Part shown: positions 45,229 to 54,382 of the stretch, one piece after another | How the letters are laid out: each line of letters opens with the position of its first letter | Position numbering within the stretch: the stretch's first letter is position 1 | Assembly (NCBI GenBank): GCA_025765615.1 | Contig: JAIVFJ010000023.1 | Span: 310,001-374,000, forward strand | Direction of reading: 5' to 3' | Length of the DNA: 64,000 bases | From: Zopfochytrium polystomum | Lineage: Eukaryota > Chytridiomycota > Chytridiomycetes > Chytridiales > Chytridiaceae | Position numbers and translations under genes: made by a program | The notes under the pieces: generated by a model | Seen by the model: the letters and a program-made list of their open reading frames with translations, nothing else | What the model was told of the DNA's origin: nothing | Databases searched by the model: none

Positions 45229-46029
45229 ATGTCGAAACACTGTTGCCCTTCATGTGTAGGTTTGGATCAACGACGAAGGACCAGCAAAAAGTGCCAAGCA
45301 AACACAGGCTGCCCATCCTGCGGAAGTAATTCACATTACCGAAATCAATCTGTCGACTGCCCATTTTTTCCCGGCTGCTCTGCGTGTGGACAGTTGAACC
45401 ATGCAAACCAGGCCTCAATTTGTTGTCCCTATTTTCGTGGCTGCTCTGCGTGTGGGCAGTTGAACCATGCAAACCAAGACTCACTTCTTTGTCCCTGCTC
45501 TGCTGGCTGTTCGGCGTGTGGCCAGTTGAACCATCCAAATCAGAGTTCACTGCTCTGTCCTCAATTCCTCGGCTGCCCTGCATGCAGACTCACCAACCAC
45601 ATTGACGAAACTTCCCGCCTCTGCCTTAACTTTGCTGGCTGCATGTACTGTGGACACCGCAGTCACCGTGGCCCAAACTCCCTTCTATGCCCAAACCGCC
45701 AGCCATGCCCAAGATGCAGCCTTCGGGATCACCTGCATGATCACTCAAGGCTTTGCCCTCGACCTTGCCTCACTTGCCTCAACAATGGCGAGCCTGCTGA
45801 CATTGCAGAATCCCATGAGTCCCTCAATTTTCTCGACTGTCCCCACCACCTTCTGTGTGACACCTGTGGCAGCATGGATCACCTTGACTACCAGAGCAAT
45901 GACTGTCTGGGCCACATCCCCTGCCGTGCCTGTGGCCAAAGAACCCACCAAACCAGGCGGGATCGTCGATGCCCAAAGACTATTGCTCAGCTTGGGATAG
46001 CAGTGGCTCAGGAGTTTTGTGCTGATCAG
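45229..46029 (+). CDS. Helitron N-terminal tandem zinc-knuckle exon
   Basis: About 267 codons with roughly ten tandem copies of a C-x2-C-x4-H-x5/6-S-x2-C unit, each about 24-26 residues, e.g. CSACGQLNHANQASICC, CSACGQLNHANQDSLLC, CPACRLTNHIDETSRLC, CPRCSLRDHLHDHSRLC and CRACGQRTHQTRRDRRC. Ends ...VAQEFCADQ at a splice donor. An 84-bp intron (46030-46113) joins IRGKDVDKDHCCHFLGLMQT and CPLCNTIMFIQERT. Zinc knuckles at the start of Helitron proteins are expected to bind nucleic acid. The frame is intact over the repeat array. ATG 45229 is the first in frame. Confidence 0.7.
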
Positions 46030-46113
46030 GTGAGGTCCATTTTTATTTTAGCCTTGCAGTATTGGTATGCCCTCCTGACCACGCACCCCCAATTTTTTTG
46101 CATTTTGCGCTTC

Positions 46114-47040
46114 AGATTCGGGGAAAAGATGTTGACAAGGACCATTGCTGCCACTTCCTTGGCCTGATGCAGACAGCCTGTCCACTCTGCAACACGATCA
46201 TGTTCATTCAAGAGCGGACCAGTGGATCATCAAAAAAAAACCCAAAGTTTTCACTCTGCTGCAGTCGTGGTCAAAGTCTCCCTGCTGCCGTTGGCTGGCC
46301 CAACTCCCTTCATCAGTGAGCTTCTCCTGGGCAATCACCCCCCGTCCAATGAGTTCCTGTCCAACGCACGCAACTAAAACAGTCTCATGGCATTTGCATC
46401 TGTTGGTGCAAACATCAAGAGCCACGGCCAAGGTGTTCCAGTCTTCACCATCAGCAGACAGCTTCACCACAGCACTCCAACTTTTGCAACAACCCCCAGG
46501 ATCAGCCCAAGTTCTCTCAGATGTACATTTATGATTCTGCCCAGCAGTTCAACGCCAGAATGACGGTCGCTGGAGGATTTGGCTCCTTGCGCCCACTTCC
46601 AGAAATAGTGCAGAGGCTGCAGGCTGAATTGCTGGAGGTATGTTACTCTCTCTTCTGTTTGTGGTTCTTCAATAGCCTGATGTTGACTCCCTTTCTTTCT
46701 TCTTTGCTCTTTCCCCATCAAAGTTCAACCTGTATGCCAGGCTTTATCAGACAGCTGGAGACAGCTGGAGAGTGTCTGCATCGTAATCCATCAGAAAGCT
46801 TTTGCATCCAATTTCGCTCACCCTCTGCTCAGGCGGGAGTTGTCAACTGGACTACCTACAATGCTCCAACTGGCGATGTCATTGCTGCAATCCTGCCTTC
46901 AGACCTGGAAGTGGAGGAAGGTGCGCATCGAAGCATTGTTGTGTGGGCACTGGAAGGCAGATTTGTTCAGATTCCTCCTGAACACCCCTGCTACCTGCCA
47001 CTGGCCTACCCTTTGATCTTCCCCGGCTGGATGCATGGCA
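46114..47040 (+). pseudogene. Helitron-like N-terminal domain, frame-shifted
   Basis: Follows Helitron order: KKNPKFSLCCSRGQ, then in other frames FISELLLGNHPPSNEFLSNA, SLMAFASVGANIKSHGQGVP, VFTISRQLHHSTP and MYIYDSAQQFNARM...LQAELLE. A typical intron (46639-46724) leads to FNLYARLYQT. Then SFCIQFRSPSAQAGVVNWTT, YNAPTGDVIAAILP and HPCYLPLAYPLIFPG. At least two frameshifts and one stop near 46377. Confidence 0.7.
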
Positions 47041-47640
47041 TTGCTAAACTTGGACCACGGACTGGACAGGATCAGGACAGGACAGGACAGGATCTGGACG
47101 GGACTGGACAGAATCTGGACAGGGCTGAAGTGGGTGTCGCACAGGATGGTTGGGGTAATGCTGATGGTGGTGCTGACGAAGAGGAGTCTGATGATGAAGC
47201 TCCTGGGGATGCCTATGGAGCTGCAGCAGATGATGCAGGCCTGAGGAGGATTTTGATGTGGAGGCAGATTCTGAGAATGGCTTTGATGATGACAATGCCA
47301 GCAGTGACAGTGGGGAGGGGAGGGTGAGGAGGAGGACAACTGTCACCATGTCCCAGTACTACTGCTACCAGCTCATGTTCAAGCTGGGCTCTCACATGCA
47401 CCTGTACAGAAAGCTCTTTCAGCAGCTGATTGTGGACCTCCATGTCAGTGTGGAGACAAACCGCCTGCGCTTCATCTGCCACAACCAAAAGAAGCTGAGG
47501 GCTGCAGATTATCATGGACTGCACAATGCTGTCAGGTCAGACGTGACAAACCCTCTTCAGGTGGGGAAAAGGATAGTTCTTCCTTCCAGCTTCCCTGGCT
47601 CGTGTCCCTGCAGAGTTTGTCAACCTCACTGTGCAACTTC
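47041..47640 (+). pseudogene. Acidic spacer and start of Helitron Rep region
   Basis: GACAGGA-type tandem repeats (47060-47125), an Asp/Glu-rich stretch, then YYCYQLMFKLGSHMHLYRKL, FQQLIVDLHVSVETNRLRFI and CHNQKKLRAADYHGLHNAV up to GKRIVLPSSFPGS, which in intact Helitrons precedes the Rep nuclease. After PSSFPGS the sequence jumps to helicase-proximal sequence, so the HUH-containing Rep is deleted. Confidence 0.65.
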
Positions 47641-49240
47641 CCCACCCTGCCACAGCTGGAAGAGTTCCAACCTGAGCCTGTGCTGGCGCTGGAGGGCCGA
47701 CTCCAGCTGATTTTTCAAAGGCTAAACTCAGAATACAATCAGCAGCAACTGGAGGCTGTTGTGGAAACGCTGAAAGGAACTTCAACCAAGAGCAGGCCTT
47801 TGCTTACATGGCCGTGGTGGATGCAGTTGAGCAATGTGGACGGCCTGGAGTGGTGCCTCCTCCACAAGGCCGAATCTTCTACCTACAGGGAGTGGGAGGA
47901 TGTGGCAAGACCTTTGTCTACAATGCAAAAGTCCGCAGCAGTCAAGGTCGCTTTGGACAGGGCCACATCTCCCATGCTGTGGCTTCTGCTTGCCGGCAGC
48001 ACAACTGCCCACTCTCGATTTGCCATCCCCATTCAGCTTGATGCGGATTCTCAGTCTGGAATCAACGTGTCCACTGACTGTGCGCTGGAGCTCTACTTGG
48101 CTGATCTCATTGCCTTGGATGAGATATCCATGCTCAACTCCTTGGCACTGGATGTCATTGACAGAGTCTTGCGTGATGTTGTCAAGCCCTTGGATCCTCA
48201 GATGGCTGAAACCCCCTTTGGAGGAAAAGTGGTGCTTCTTGGGGGCGACTTCCAGCAGACTGCACCTGTTGTGCCCAACGCCACAAAGACCATGATTTTG
48301 CAGGCTTCCCGCAAGTTCTCCAAACTTTGGAGGAATGTCAGGACGCTTGAGCTGAGAACCAACATGAGGCTTGCCCAGGGAACTGCAAATCAGAATGCAG
48401 TCGACTTTGCCCGATGGTTGGGCCACCTTGGCACAGGCAGCCTGGCGCATTTTGACACTTAACATGGGGCACCCAATCATGTCATGGTCCCAGACTACAT
48501 CAGTACCCTCACCTTTCCCGCAAACGATGGCAGTTCGTGTGAGACAACTGTTTGAGGCAGTCTATGATGACTTTGGCGCAGTACCCCAGCAGTCAGGAGA
48601 GGAATTTGCATCCTACTTGGCAGACAGGTGTATTGTGGCTGCAAAGAATGACGTGGTTCATCTGTTCAATGAGTATGCAGTACAGCAGCTTCCAGGAGAT
48701 GCCCAAGAGCTGCTTTCAGCAGACACCCCAGTTGGAGATGATGGAGGTGACGGACTTATCATCAGCCCTGAGTTCCTAAACACCCTAAGCCCTCCCAGCC
48801 TGCCTCCCCACAGGCTAACTGTCAAAGTGGGAATGCCTCTGATCCTGCTTCGCAACTTACAGATGGACTCTGCAATGGGACACGCCTCATCCTACAGGAA
48901 GTCTGCCCCAATGTGCTGCTCTGTGAAATTGTTGTGGGGAGCAGAAAAGGAGAGAAGGTCCTTCTTCCCTGAATCTCTCTGCAGCCCAGTGATTCAGGAT
49001 TTCCCTTTGAGTTCACCAGAAAGCAATTTCCAGTTCGGCCTGCCTTTGCAATGTCCATCAACTAGTCCCAAGGACAGACTTTGAAAAAGGTTGACCTGGA
49101 TATGTGGCAGGATGTGTTTGCACATGGACAGTCCTATGTTGCTTTTTCCAGAGTGACATCCCCATTTTCTGCAGCTTCTCAAGCTCTCTATGTGACCATT
49201 CTACTTAATAATATTTCCCCTTTTTTTTCTTTTTTTTTTG
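47641..49240 (+). pseudogene. Helitron Pif1-like helicase, frame-shifted
   Basis: 5'-3' helicase that unwinds the transposed strand in rolling-circle transposition. Motifs in order: NFNQEQAFAYMAVVDAVEQC, Walker A IFYLQGVGGCGKTFVYNA, Walker B LIALDEISMLNSLALDVIDR, motif III VVLLGGDFQQTAPVV, LELRTNMRLA, then [34 protein letters not shown] and the terminal GQSYVAFSRVTS. The pieces fall in three frames with breaks near 47780, 47960, 48460 and 48880, so the enzyme is not made intact. Confidence 0.85.
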
Positions 49241-49669
49241 CAAGGACTGTTTACATAAGTCAACAGGCATCCCCTAGTCTATATAATAAAAAAACAAGGA
49301 TTTGCAGCTAAACTGATTTTCTAATTGCAATTAGTGGAGCAGGGGGGGGGGGGGGTTAATTTTTTGTCTTTGGTGCCCAATCAAAACTCAGCGGAAAAAT
49401 CAGAAAAGGAAGGAGCTCAATGCGTTGTCTGTCTATCAGATTGTCTGTCTACCTCCCTGTCTGTAGGACTGGCAGTCAATGGATGTCTGTCTCTCTGTCT
49501 GTCTCTCTATCGCTTCGCTCTCTCTCGCTCTGTCTCTCTTTTTCTGTTTCTCTCCCTGCCTCTCTGTTCTGTCTCTCACCTCTCCCTGTCCTTCTGTCTC
49601 TCGCTCTCTCTCTCTCCCTGTCACACACACACTCACACACACACACTCTCTCTCTCTCCTCTCTTTCGA

Positions 49670-49735
49670 GCGGGGGGGTTGAGGGGGCAGCAGCCCCCCC
49701 CACTGGGGGGCTCAGGGGGTGGGAGCCCCCTGACT
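49670..49735. repeat. G/C palindromic module
   Basis: GCGGGGGGGTTGAGGGGGCAG then CAGCCCCCCCCACTGGGGGG and CTCAGGGGG...CCCCCTGACTC. Same design at 41738-41803, 42170-42255, 42578-42645 and about 53025-53060. Each has several G-runs of five or more that can pair with adjacent C-runs or stack as G-quadruplexes. Confidence 0.7.
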
Positions 49736-49933
49736 CAAAAATGTTATGAATCACCTTCTGGAACCTTCTGGAACCTTCTGGAACATTCCTTCATGGAACC
49801 TTGTGGAACCTTCTGGAACCTTCTTTGCTTTCCTGACTTGTCTTGTTGTCATTGGTATCATTGGTATCATTGTATTACTAATTGCTCTTTCTGGAACTTT
49901 CTTTGAGTCTTGACAAGGAACACTCTCAAAAGG

Positions 49934-49940
49934 TATAAAA
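49934..49940 (+). promoter_or_regulatory. TATA box of LTR-A
   Basis: GGTATAAAAGGG lies 35 bp upstream of AAGTGAATTAT (49969), placing transcription start close to the self-primer segment. Confidence 0.6.
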
Positions 49941-49968
49941 GGGGGATGGGGGACCTGTCCCATCCCTC

Positions 49969-49979
49969 AAGTGAATTAT
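49969..49979 (+). promoter_or_regulatory. Predicted self-primer at start of R
   Basis: AAGTGAATTAT is the exact reverse complement of ATAATTCACTT at 50052-50062, next to the LTR. The arrangement matches Tf1-type self-primed reverse transcription. Confidence 0.65.
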
Positions 49980-50051
49980 TGTTTCCAATACAATCATCAC
50001 TCCTCTCAGTTCCTTGTCTGCCATGTCCTGTCCTGCCATGTTCCTGACATC

Positions 50052-50062
50052 ATAATTCACTT
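50052..50062 (+). other. Self-priming primer-binding site
   Basis: ATAATTCACTT begins two bases after the 5' LTR and is perfectly complementary over 11 nt to 49969-49979. No tRNA-like PBS is seen in its place. Confidence 0.65.
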
Positions 50063-50089
50063 CACCCTCTCCCACTACTCTCTGCCATC

Positions 50090-51013
50090 ATGTCTGACCC
50101 AAACAACACCTTCCCTGATGCAACTGCCTTCCAAGCCTTGATGGACCAATTACAAGCCCTTTCAAGACAGACACACCAACTTCAAGAACAAGTCCTTCAC
50201 CAGCAGCACCAGCTTCAACAACAACTTCACCAACAAGAACATCAAGCTCTTCCCCTGCCTCAAGCCAACCAAGCAAGAGAGCCCAAGGTTCCCAGCCCTG
50301 ACAAGTTCACTGGGCTGGCCAAAGACCTTAGGAACTTCATGGCCACTGTGGAGAATGTCATCCTTCTCCAACCTTCAAGATTTCCCAGTGAGCAAGTCAA
50401 GGTTCTTTTCACAAGCACCCTCCTGTCTGGTCAAGCTCAATCATGGTACAGATCTCTCCCAAGCACACCCACCACCCTGCAAGAGCTCTGGGAGGGGCTG
50501 GAAGCTACCTTTGGTGACCCCTACGCATCTTGGACAGCAAGATCCAAGCTCAAGCATATCAAGCAAGGAAAGCAATCTTGTGTGGCCTACACCAACCAAT
50601 TCAAGCAACTAGCCAGAGACTCTGGATACAATGATGCAGCTCTGATGGAGCTGTACCATGATGGTCTCCATGAGTCTATCCAAGACATGCTCGCCCAGTC
50701 TCTGCACATCCCTGAGACCTTGGAAGAGTACATTCTCCTTGCCATCAAGATTGACAACAGACTCTACTCCAAGAGGCTGAAGCAAAGACAAGTAGGAACT
50801 ACATCAAGACCTACCCCAGTTCCTCAAGCTCTTACAGTTCCTGAACCCATGCAAGTGGATGCAGTTGAGACACTTCCTAAGGGTCCTCTGAGCCAAGAGG
50901 AGAAAACAAGGAGGGCCCAGCAGGGACTGTGTTTTTACTGTGGCTCCAAGGAGCATGCTGTCAAGGACTGCCCAAGGAAGAAGCACCCAAACTCTCAGGT
51001 CCAGGCTCACTGA
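50090..51013 (+). CDS. gag: Gag of chromovirus copy 2
   Basis: 307 residues, differing from copy 1 at only about ten positions (e.g. LHQQEHQ for LHQKEHQ, EPMQVDAV for DHMQVDAV). Intact zinc knuckle CFYCGSKEHAVKDC. Overlaps the pol frame by 85 nt or more. Confidence 0.92.
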   Translation: MSDPNNTFPDATAFQALMDQLQALSRQTHQLQEQVLHQQHQLQQQLHQQEHQALPLPQANQAREPKVPSPDKFTGLAKDLRNFMATVENVILLQPSRFPSEQVKVLFTSTLLSGQAQSWYRSLPSTPTTLQELWEGLEATFGDPYASWTARSKLKHIKQGKQSCVAYTNQFKQLARDSGYNDAALMELYHDGLHESIQDMLAQSLHIPETLEEYILLAIKIDNRLYSKRLKQRQVGTTSRPTPVPQALTVPEPMQVDAVETLPKGPLSQEEKTRRAQQGLCFYCGSKEHAVKDCPRKKHPNSQVQAH

Positions 51014-52485
51014 GGGGCAATTCCCTGGACCCTCCTCCAAGCTGCCCCTGTTTCATCACCACCACCAGCACCACAAACACCTCAGATTCCAAGCCCCACC
51101 AACTCACCATGGATGTCAAGATTCAACTCTCACCCAAGTCAACCATCACAACCAAGGCCCTTATCAACTCTGGATCATCCTGCAACATCATTGAAGCCAC
51201 CCTTGCCAAGTCTTGTGCCATTCCCACCATCAAGAAATCCACACCCCTCAAGGTCCACTTTGCCAATCATGCTCTGTTCAGGGAAATCAGCCATGAAACC
51301 AAGCTAAACCTCCACATCAAAGACTTTCCACCATCCATGGTCAACCTGGAAGTATTGGATCTTGGCTCACCCACATTCTCTGTCATACTGGGATTACCAT
51401 GGCTGCAAGCCCAGAACCCTGCCATTGATTGGGTCACTGGTCAAGTCCAACCTCCACCAATTGGAACAGTCACCCAAAACTCAAGTCAAGCCTCCAAGTC
51501 TCATGCTCTCAAGTCCCTGATTCAAGGCTCTCAGCCTAGTATCCAAGGTCAACCACAAATGACAGCTCCAGTATCAGCCTGCAGCTCACAGATCCCAGCC
51601 AAGATTCAAGATTCACAGTTCACAGTTCATAGTCAAGATTCCAGTACAGCTCATAGAGCTCACAGTCATGGCCAAGTCTGTAGTTCACAGAACCCACAGT
51701 CAAAGATTCAAGTACCACAGTTCACAGTCCAAATTCAAGATTCAAGCTCCACAGCTCACAGTCTTTGCCAAGAACAGAACCCTCAGTCAAAGATTCAAGA
51801 ATCACAGTTCCCAGTCAACAATTCAAGCCCCACTGCTGATGAGCACAGAAGGACAGACCTTGCACCTGAAGGGGGAGATGGTTTCACCCCACCATCCAAG
51901 ACACACCTTTCACTGCTTCCTGGCAGTGTGTGGGCCATGCTATTTCCAAGGACCCCAAGCCTCACAAGATTCAAATCAGCCCAAGAAGATGCCTCAAGAT
52001 TTGCCAACACTCACAGAATGGACCATGACCTTGCTGTGGGTCAGCAAGTTTGGCTTCTGAGGAAGAACTTGCAGACCAAAAGACCAAGTCCCAAGCTAGA
52101 CAACCTCAAGTTGGGACCTTTCAAGATCTTGGAGCAAATCAATCCAGTCACCTTCAAGCTGGATCTCCCTGCATCCATGAAGATCCACCCAGTTTTCCAT
52201 GTCAGCCTTTTGGAGAAGTTTGTGGCCAATTCCATTCCAGGCAGAGTTGTTCCTCCTCCTCCTCCAGTTGAGGTAGAAGGTGAAGAGGAATTTGAGGTTG
52301 AACAAATCTTGGATGCCAAGTGGTTTGGAAGGACACTCAAGTTCCTTGTCAAGTGGAAAGGTTACTCAGATGCTGACAACACCTGGGAACCTGAGTCAAA
52401 CCTCACTCACTGCCAAGACCTTCTGCTCAAGTTCAAGACCAGGTACCCCACCAAGTTGCAGAAAAGGCCTAAAAGGGGGAGATGA
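50929..52485 (+). pseudogene. pol: Deleted Pol of chromovirus copy 2, protease active site lost
   Basis: Opens in the -1 frame of gag. The protease active-site triplet reads N-S-G (ALINSGSSCNII) where copy 1 has D-S-G, a GAC-to-AAC change that should abolish aspartic protease activity. Spacer repeats on KIQ..QFTV follow. The sequence then joins SLTRFKSAQE to DASRFANTHRMDHDLAVGQQ, part of the integrase C-terminal domain, and continues to the same chromodomain. No RT, RNase H, HHCC finger or integrase core. Confidence 0.9.
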
Positions 52486-52793
52486 TGTTATGAATCACCT
52501 TCTGGAACCTTCTGGAACCTTCTGGAACATTCCTTCATGGAACCTTGTGGAACCTTCTGGAACCTTCTTTGCTTTCCTGACTTGTCTTGTTGTCATTGGT
52601 ATCATTGGTATCATTGTATTACTAATTGCTCTTTCTGGAACTTTCTTTGAGTCTTGACAAGGAACACTCTCAAAAGGTATAAAAGGGGGATGGGGGACCT
52701 GTCCCATCCCTCAAGTGAATTATTGTTTCCAATACAATCATCACTCCTCTCAGTTCCTTGTCTGCCATGTCCTGTCCTGCCATGTTCCTGACA
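52486..52793 (+). repeat. LTR-A, 3' LTR of chromovirus copy 2
   Basis: Identical by eye to 49742-50049; preceded by the polypurine tract AAAAGGGGGAGATGA. Confidence 0.93.
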
Positions 52794-53650
52794 AAAAACA
52801 TATTTTCCTCTGTCTCTCTGTCTCTTCCCTCTGTCTCTGCCCCTCCCTGCACTTCTTGGTTACTTTCTCGCTTGGGGGTGGGGCGACTCTGACCATCTCA
52901 TTGGAGGCAGACCAACCCATCTGATAAGGCAGCTGCAAGCAACTTGACGCAACCACAGGAAGGTGTCAGGATAGACAAGTGAGGAGTCTCTTTCTCTCTC
53001 TCTATCTCTCTTGATCAATTGAGCGGGGGTGGAGGGGGGTGGGGAGCCCCCTGACTGAAAAAACAACCCAGCTTCTCTCTCCCTCCCTCCCTCCCTCCCG
53101 ACCTCTCTCTCTCACTCTCTCTCTTTTGCATTTCAATCATGCTCTAAAAACTAAAAATGGAATGAAGTCAACAGGCTGTCTGTCTATAAGAGTGGCAGTC
53201 AACGGGTTGTCTGTCTATCTCCCTATCTCTGGGAGTGGCAGTCTCGATATCTATCTTCAACTGGCTGTTGGTGTTTCTCCCTCTGGGTTCTGTGAGCACT
53301 TTGGAGCCAGTGCCCAGCTGACTGTTGCATTCAACAGGCTGTCAGTCTTCCTGTTGCAGTCAAATGGGTTGCTGCATGAGCAGCCAAAGGCTGCAAGGGC
53401 AGCACTCAGTTTGTTGGAGGTTCCAGGTTTGCCAGTGTGGCTGTGCTGAAAGGCTGCGACTTCTCTCTCTTTCTGTCCCCCTTTGTCTGTCAGTGTGTGA
53501 GTGGCTTGGGGCTAACACTCCAAGCTTTGTTGGTAACTCTCCGTGTGGCCTGCCACACAATGTTCATTGTGGCATGCCACTCTCCTTTCAATCCAGGGAC
53601 ACATTGCCTGTGTGTGGGACAACCAATATCCATTGAAGGCTTTGTCTTTA

Positions 53651-53897
53651 CAGCCATATCCCTAAAACTTTGGGTAACCAACTTGATTTCAATTTGATTT
53701 CAAGTCAGAATGAAGTCACAGAGGACTGGCCCAGAGACAGGCAGACAAACAACATCGCAGCAGGAAGGCTGATGGACAAGTGGCCAGCTAAACAAGTCAG
53801 TCTCTGGCCCTTTGCTGCAGACTTGATTTCGACTTGAAACCAACTCAAAATCAACTTGAAATCAAGTTGGTTCCCCAAAGTTTTAGGGATGCCGCTG
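53651..53897. mobile_element. Tc1/mariner-like MITE
   Basis: 247 bp between TA dinucleotides (53649-53650 and 53898-53899). Left end CAGCCATATCCCTAAAACTT TGGG, right end its near-perfect reverse complement (CCCCAAAGTTTTAGGGATGC CGCTG). Terminal inverted repeats extend about 50 bp (AACCAACTTGATTTCAA both sides). No ORF. Confidence 0.85.
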
Positions 53898-53976
53898 TAA
53901 TCATTTTTTTCTCTTCTTTCTTTTTTTTTAATGTTTTTTGGCAAGGATTGCTTACAAGTTGACGGGCATCCCCTAG

Positions 53977-54382
53977 TTTTCATTCTAATTGTGAATATTA
54001 ATTCTTTGTCGAAAATTGTCACCGTTGTGCTTCGAATAAACTGCTGGCAAATCGACCTTCCCCTCCCTGCCAAATTGAAGTGTCTATTCATTCCTTCTGT
54101 CGACAAGGTACGATCACTCTCTGCGTTCTATCAACCAGGGTACGATCATTCTCTGCGTATGATCATCCTTCCTTGCCCATTCCATCCTCCACCAATCCAC
54201 CATCGTACGTGGCTCATTCGTGCTGGTGAGCTGATGGTTTGCCGCTGTACACTTCGTTGGTTGATCTCAGTGGGGGTGGGTGGGCAGAGGGGCGGAAGGG
54301 ACATGTCAGAATGGGCAACCAATATAAATGCGTATTATTTTCACTTTTGCGCCACAATTTGCCTGCGCCACCTTCCACAAAA
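53977..54382. other. Intergenic, upstream of the F-box-like gene
   Basis: Host sequence to the right of Helitron-2. A TACGATCA(T/C)TCTCTGCGT.(C)TATCA unit is duplicated at about 54110-54165. No gene recognised. Confidence 0.4.

Larger units (their letters stand above)
49742..50049 (+). repeat. LTR-A, 5' LTR of chromovirus copy 2
   Basis: TGTTATGAATCACCTTCTGG ... CATGTTCCTGACA. Contains tandem (A)CCTTCTGGA units at its start (U3), a TATA box and the self-primer start of R. Confidence 0.93.
49742..52793 (+). mobile_element. Ty3/gypsy chromovirus, internally deleted copy 2
   Basis: 3052 bp inserted in Helitron-2. LTRs 49742-50049 and 52486-52793, both 308 bp and identical by eye. Flanked by AAAAA on both sides (49737-49741 and 52794-52798), an apparent 5-bp target duplication, though an A run makes it less certain. 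Same layout as copy 1 but with a larger integrase deletion that removes the HHCC finger while keeping more of the integrase C-terminal domain. The RT/RNase H deletion seems shared with copy 1. Confidence 0.93.
49278..53976 (+). mobile_element. Helitron-2, non-autonomous, hosting two other elements
   Basis: Starts TCTATATAATAAAA directly after the CTAG of Helitron-1 and ends GGCAAGGATTGCTTACAAGT then TGACGGGCATCCCCTAG, followed by T. Contains the TTTTCTAATTGCAATTAGTG and TGTCTGTC modules, a G/C palindrome (49670-49735), chromovirus copy 2 (49742-52793), a segment shared with 44650-44750 (52860-52925) and a MITE (53651-53897). Without the insertions it is about 1.4 kb and codes for nothing. Confidence 0.7.

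Noticed and set aside
45229..49240. Host Pif1 helicase gene
   Set aside because: Motifs are of the Helitron type, preceded by Helitron N-terminal sequence and bounded by Helitron ends, with several frameshifts.
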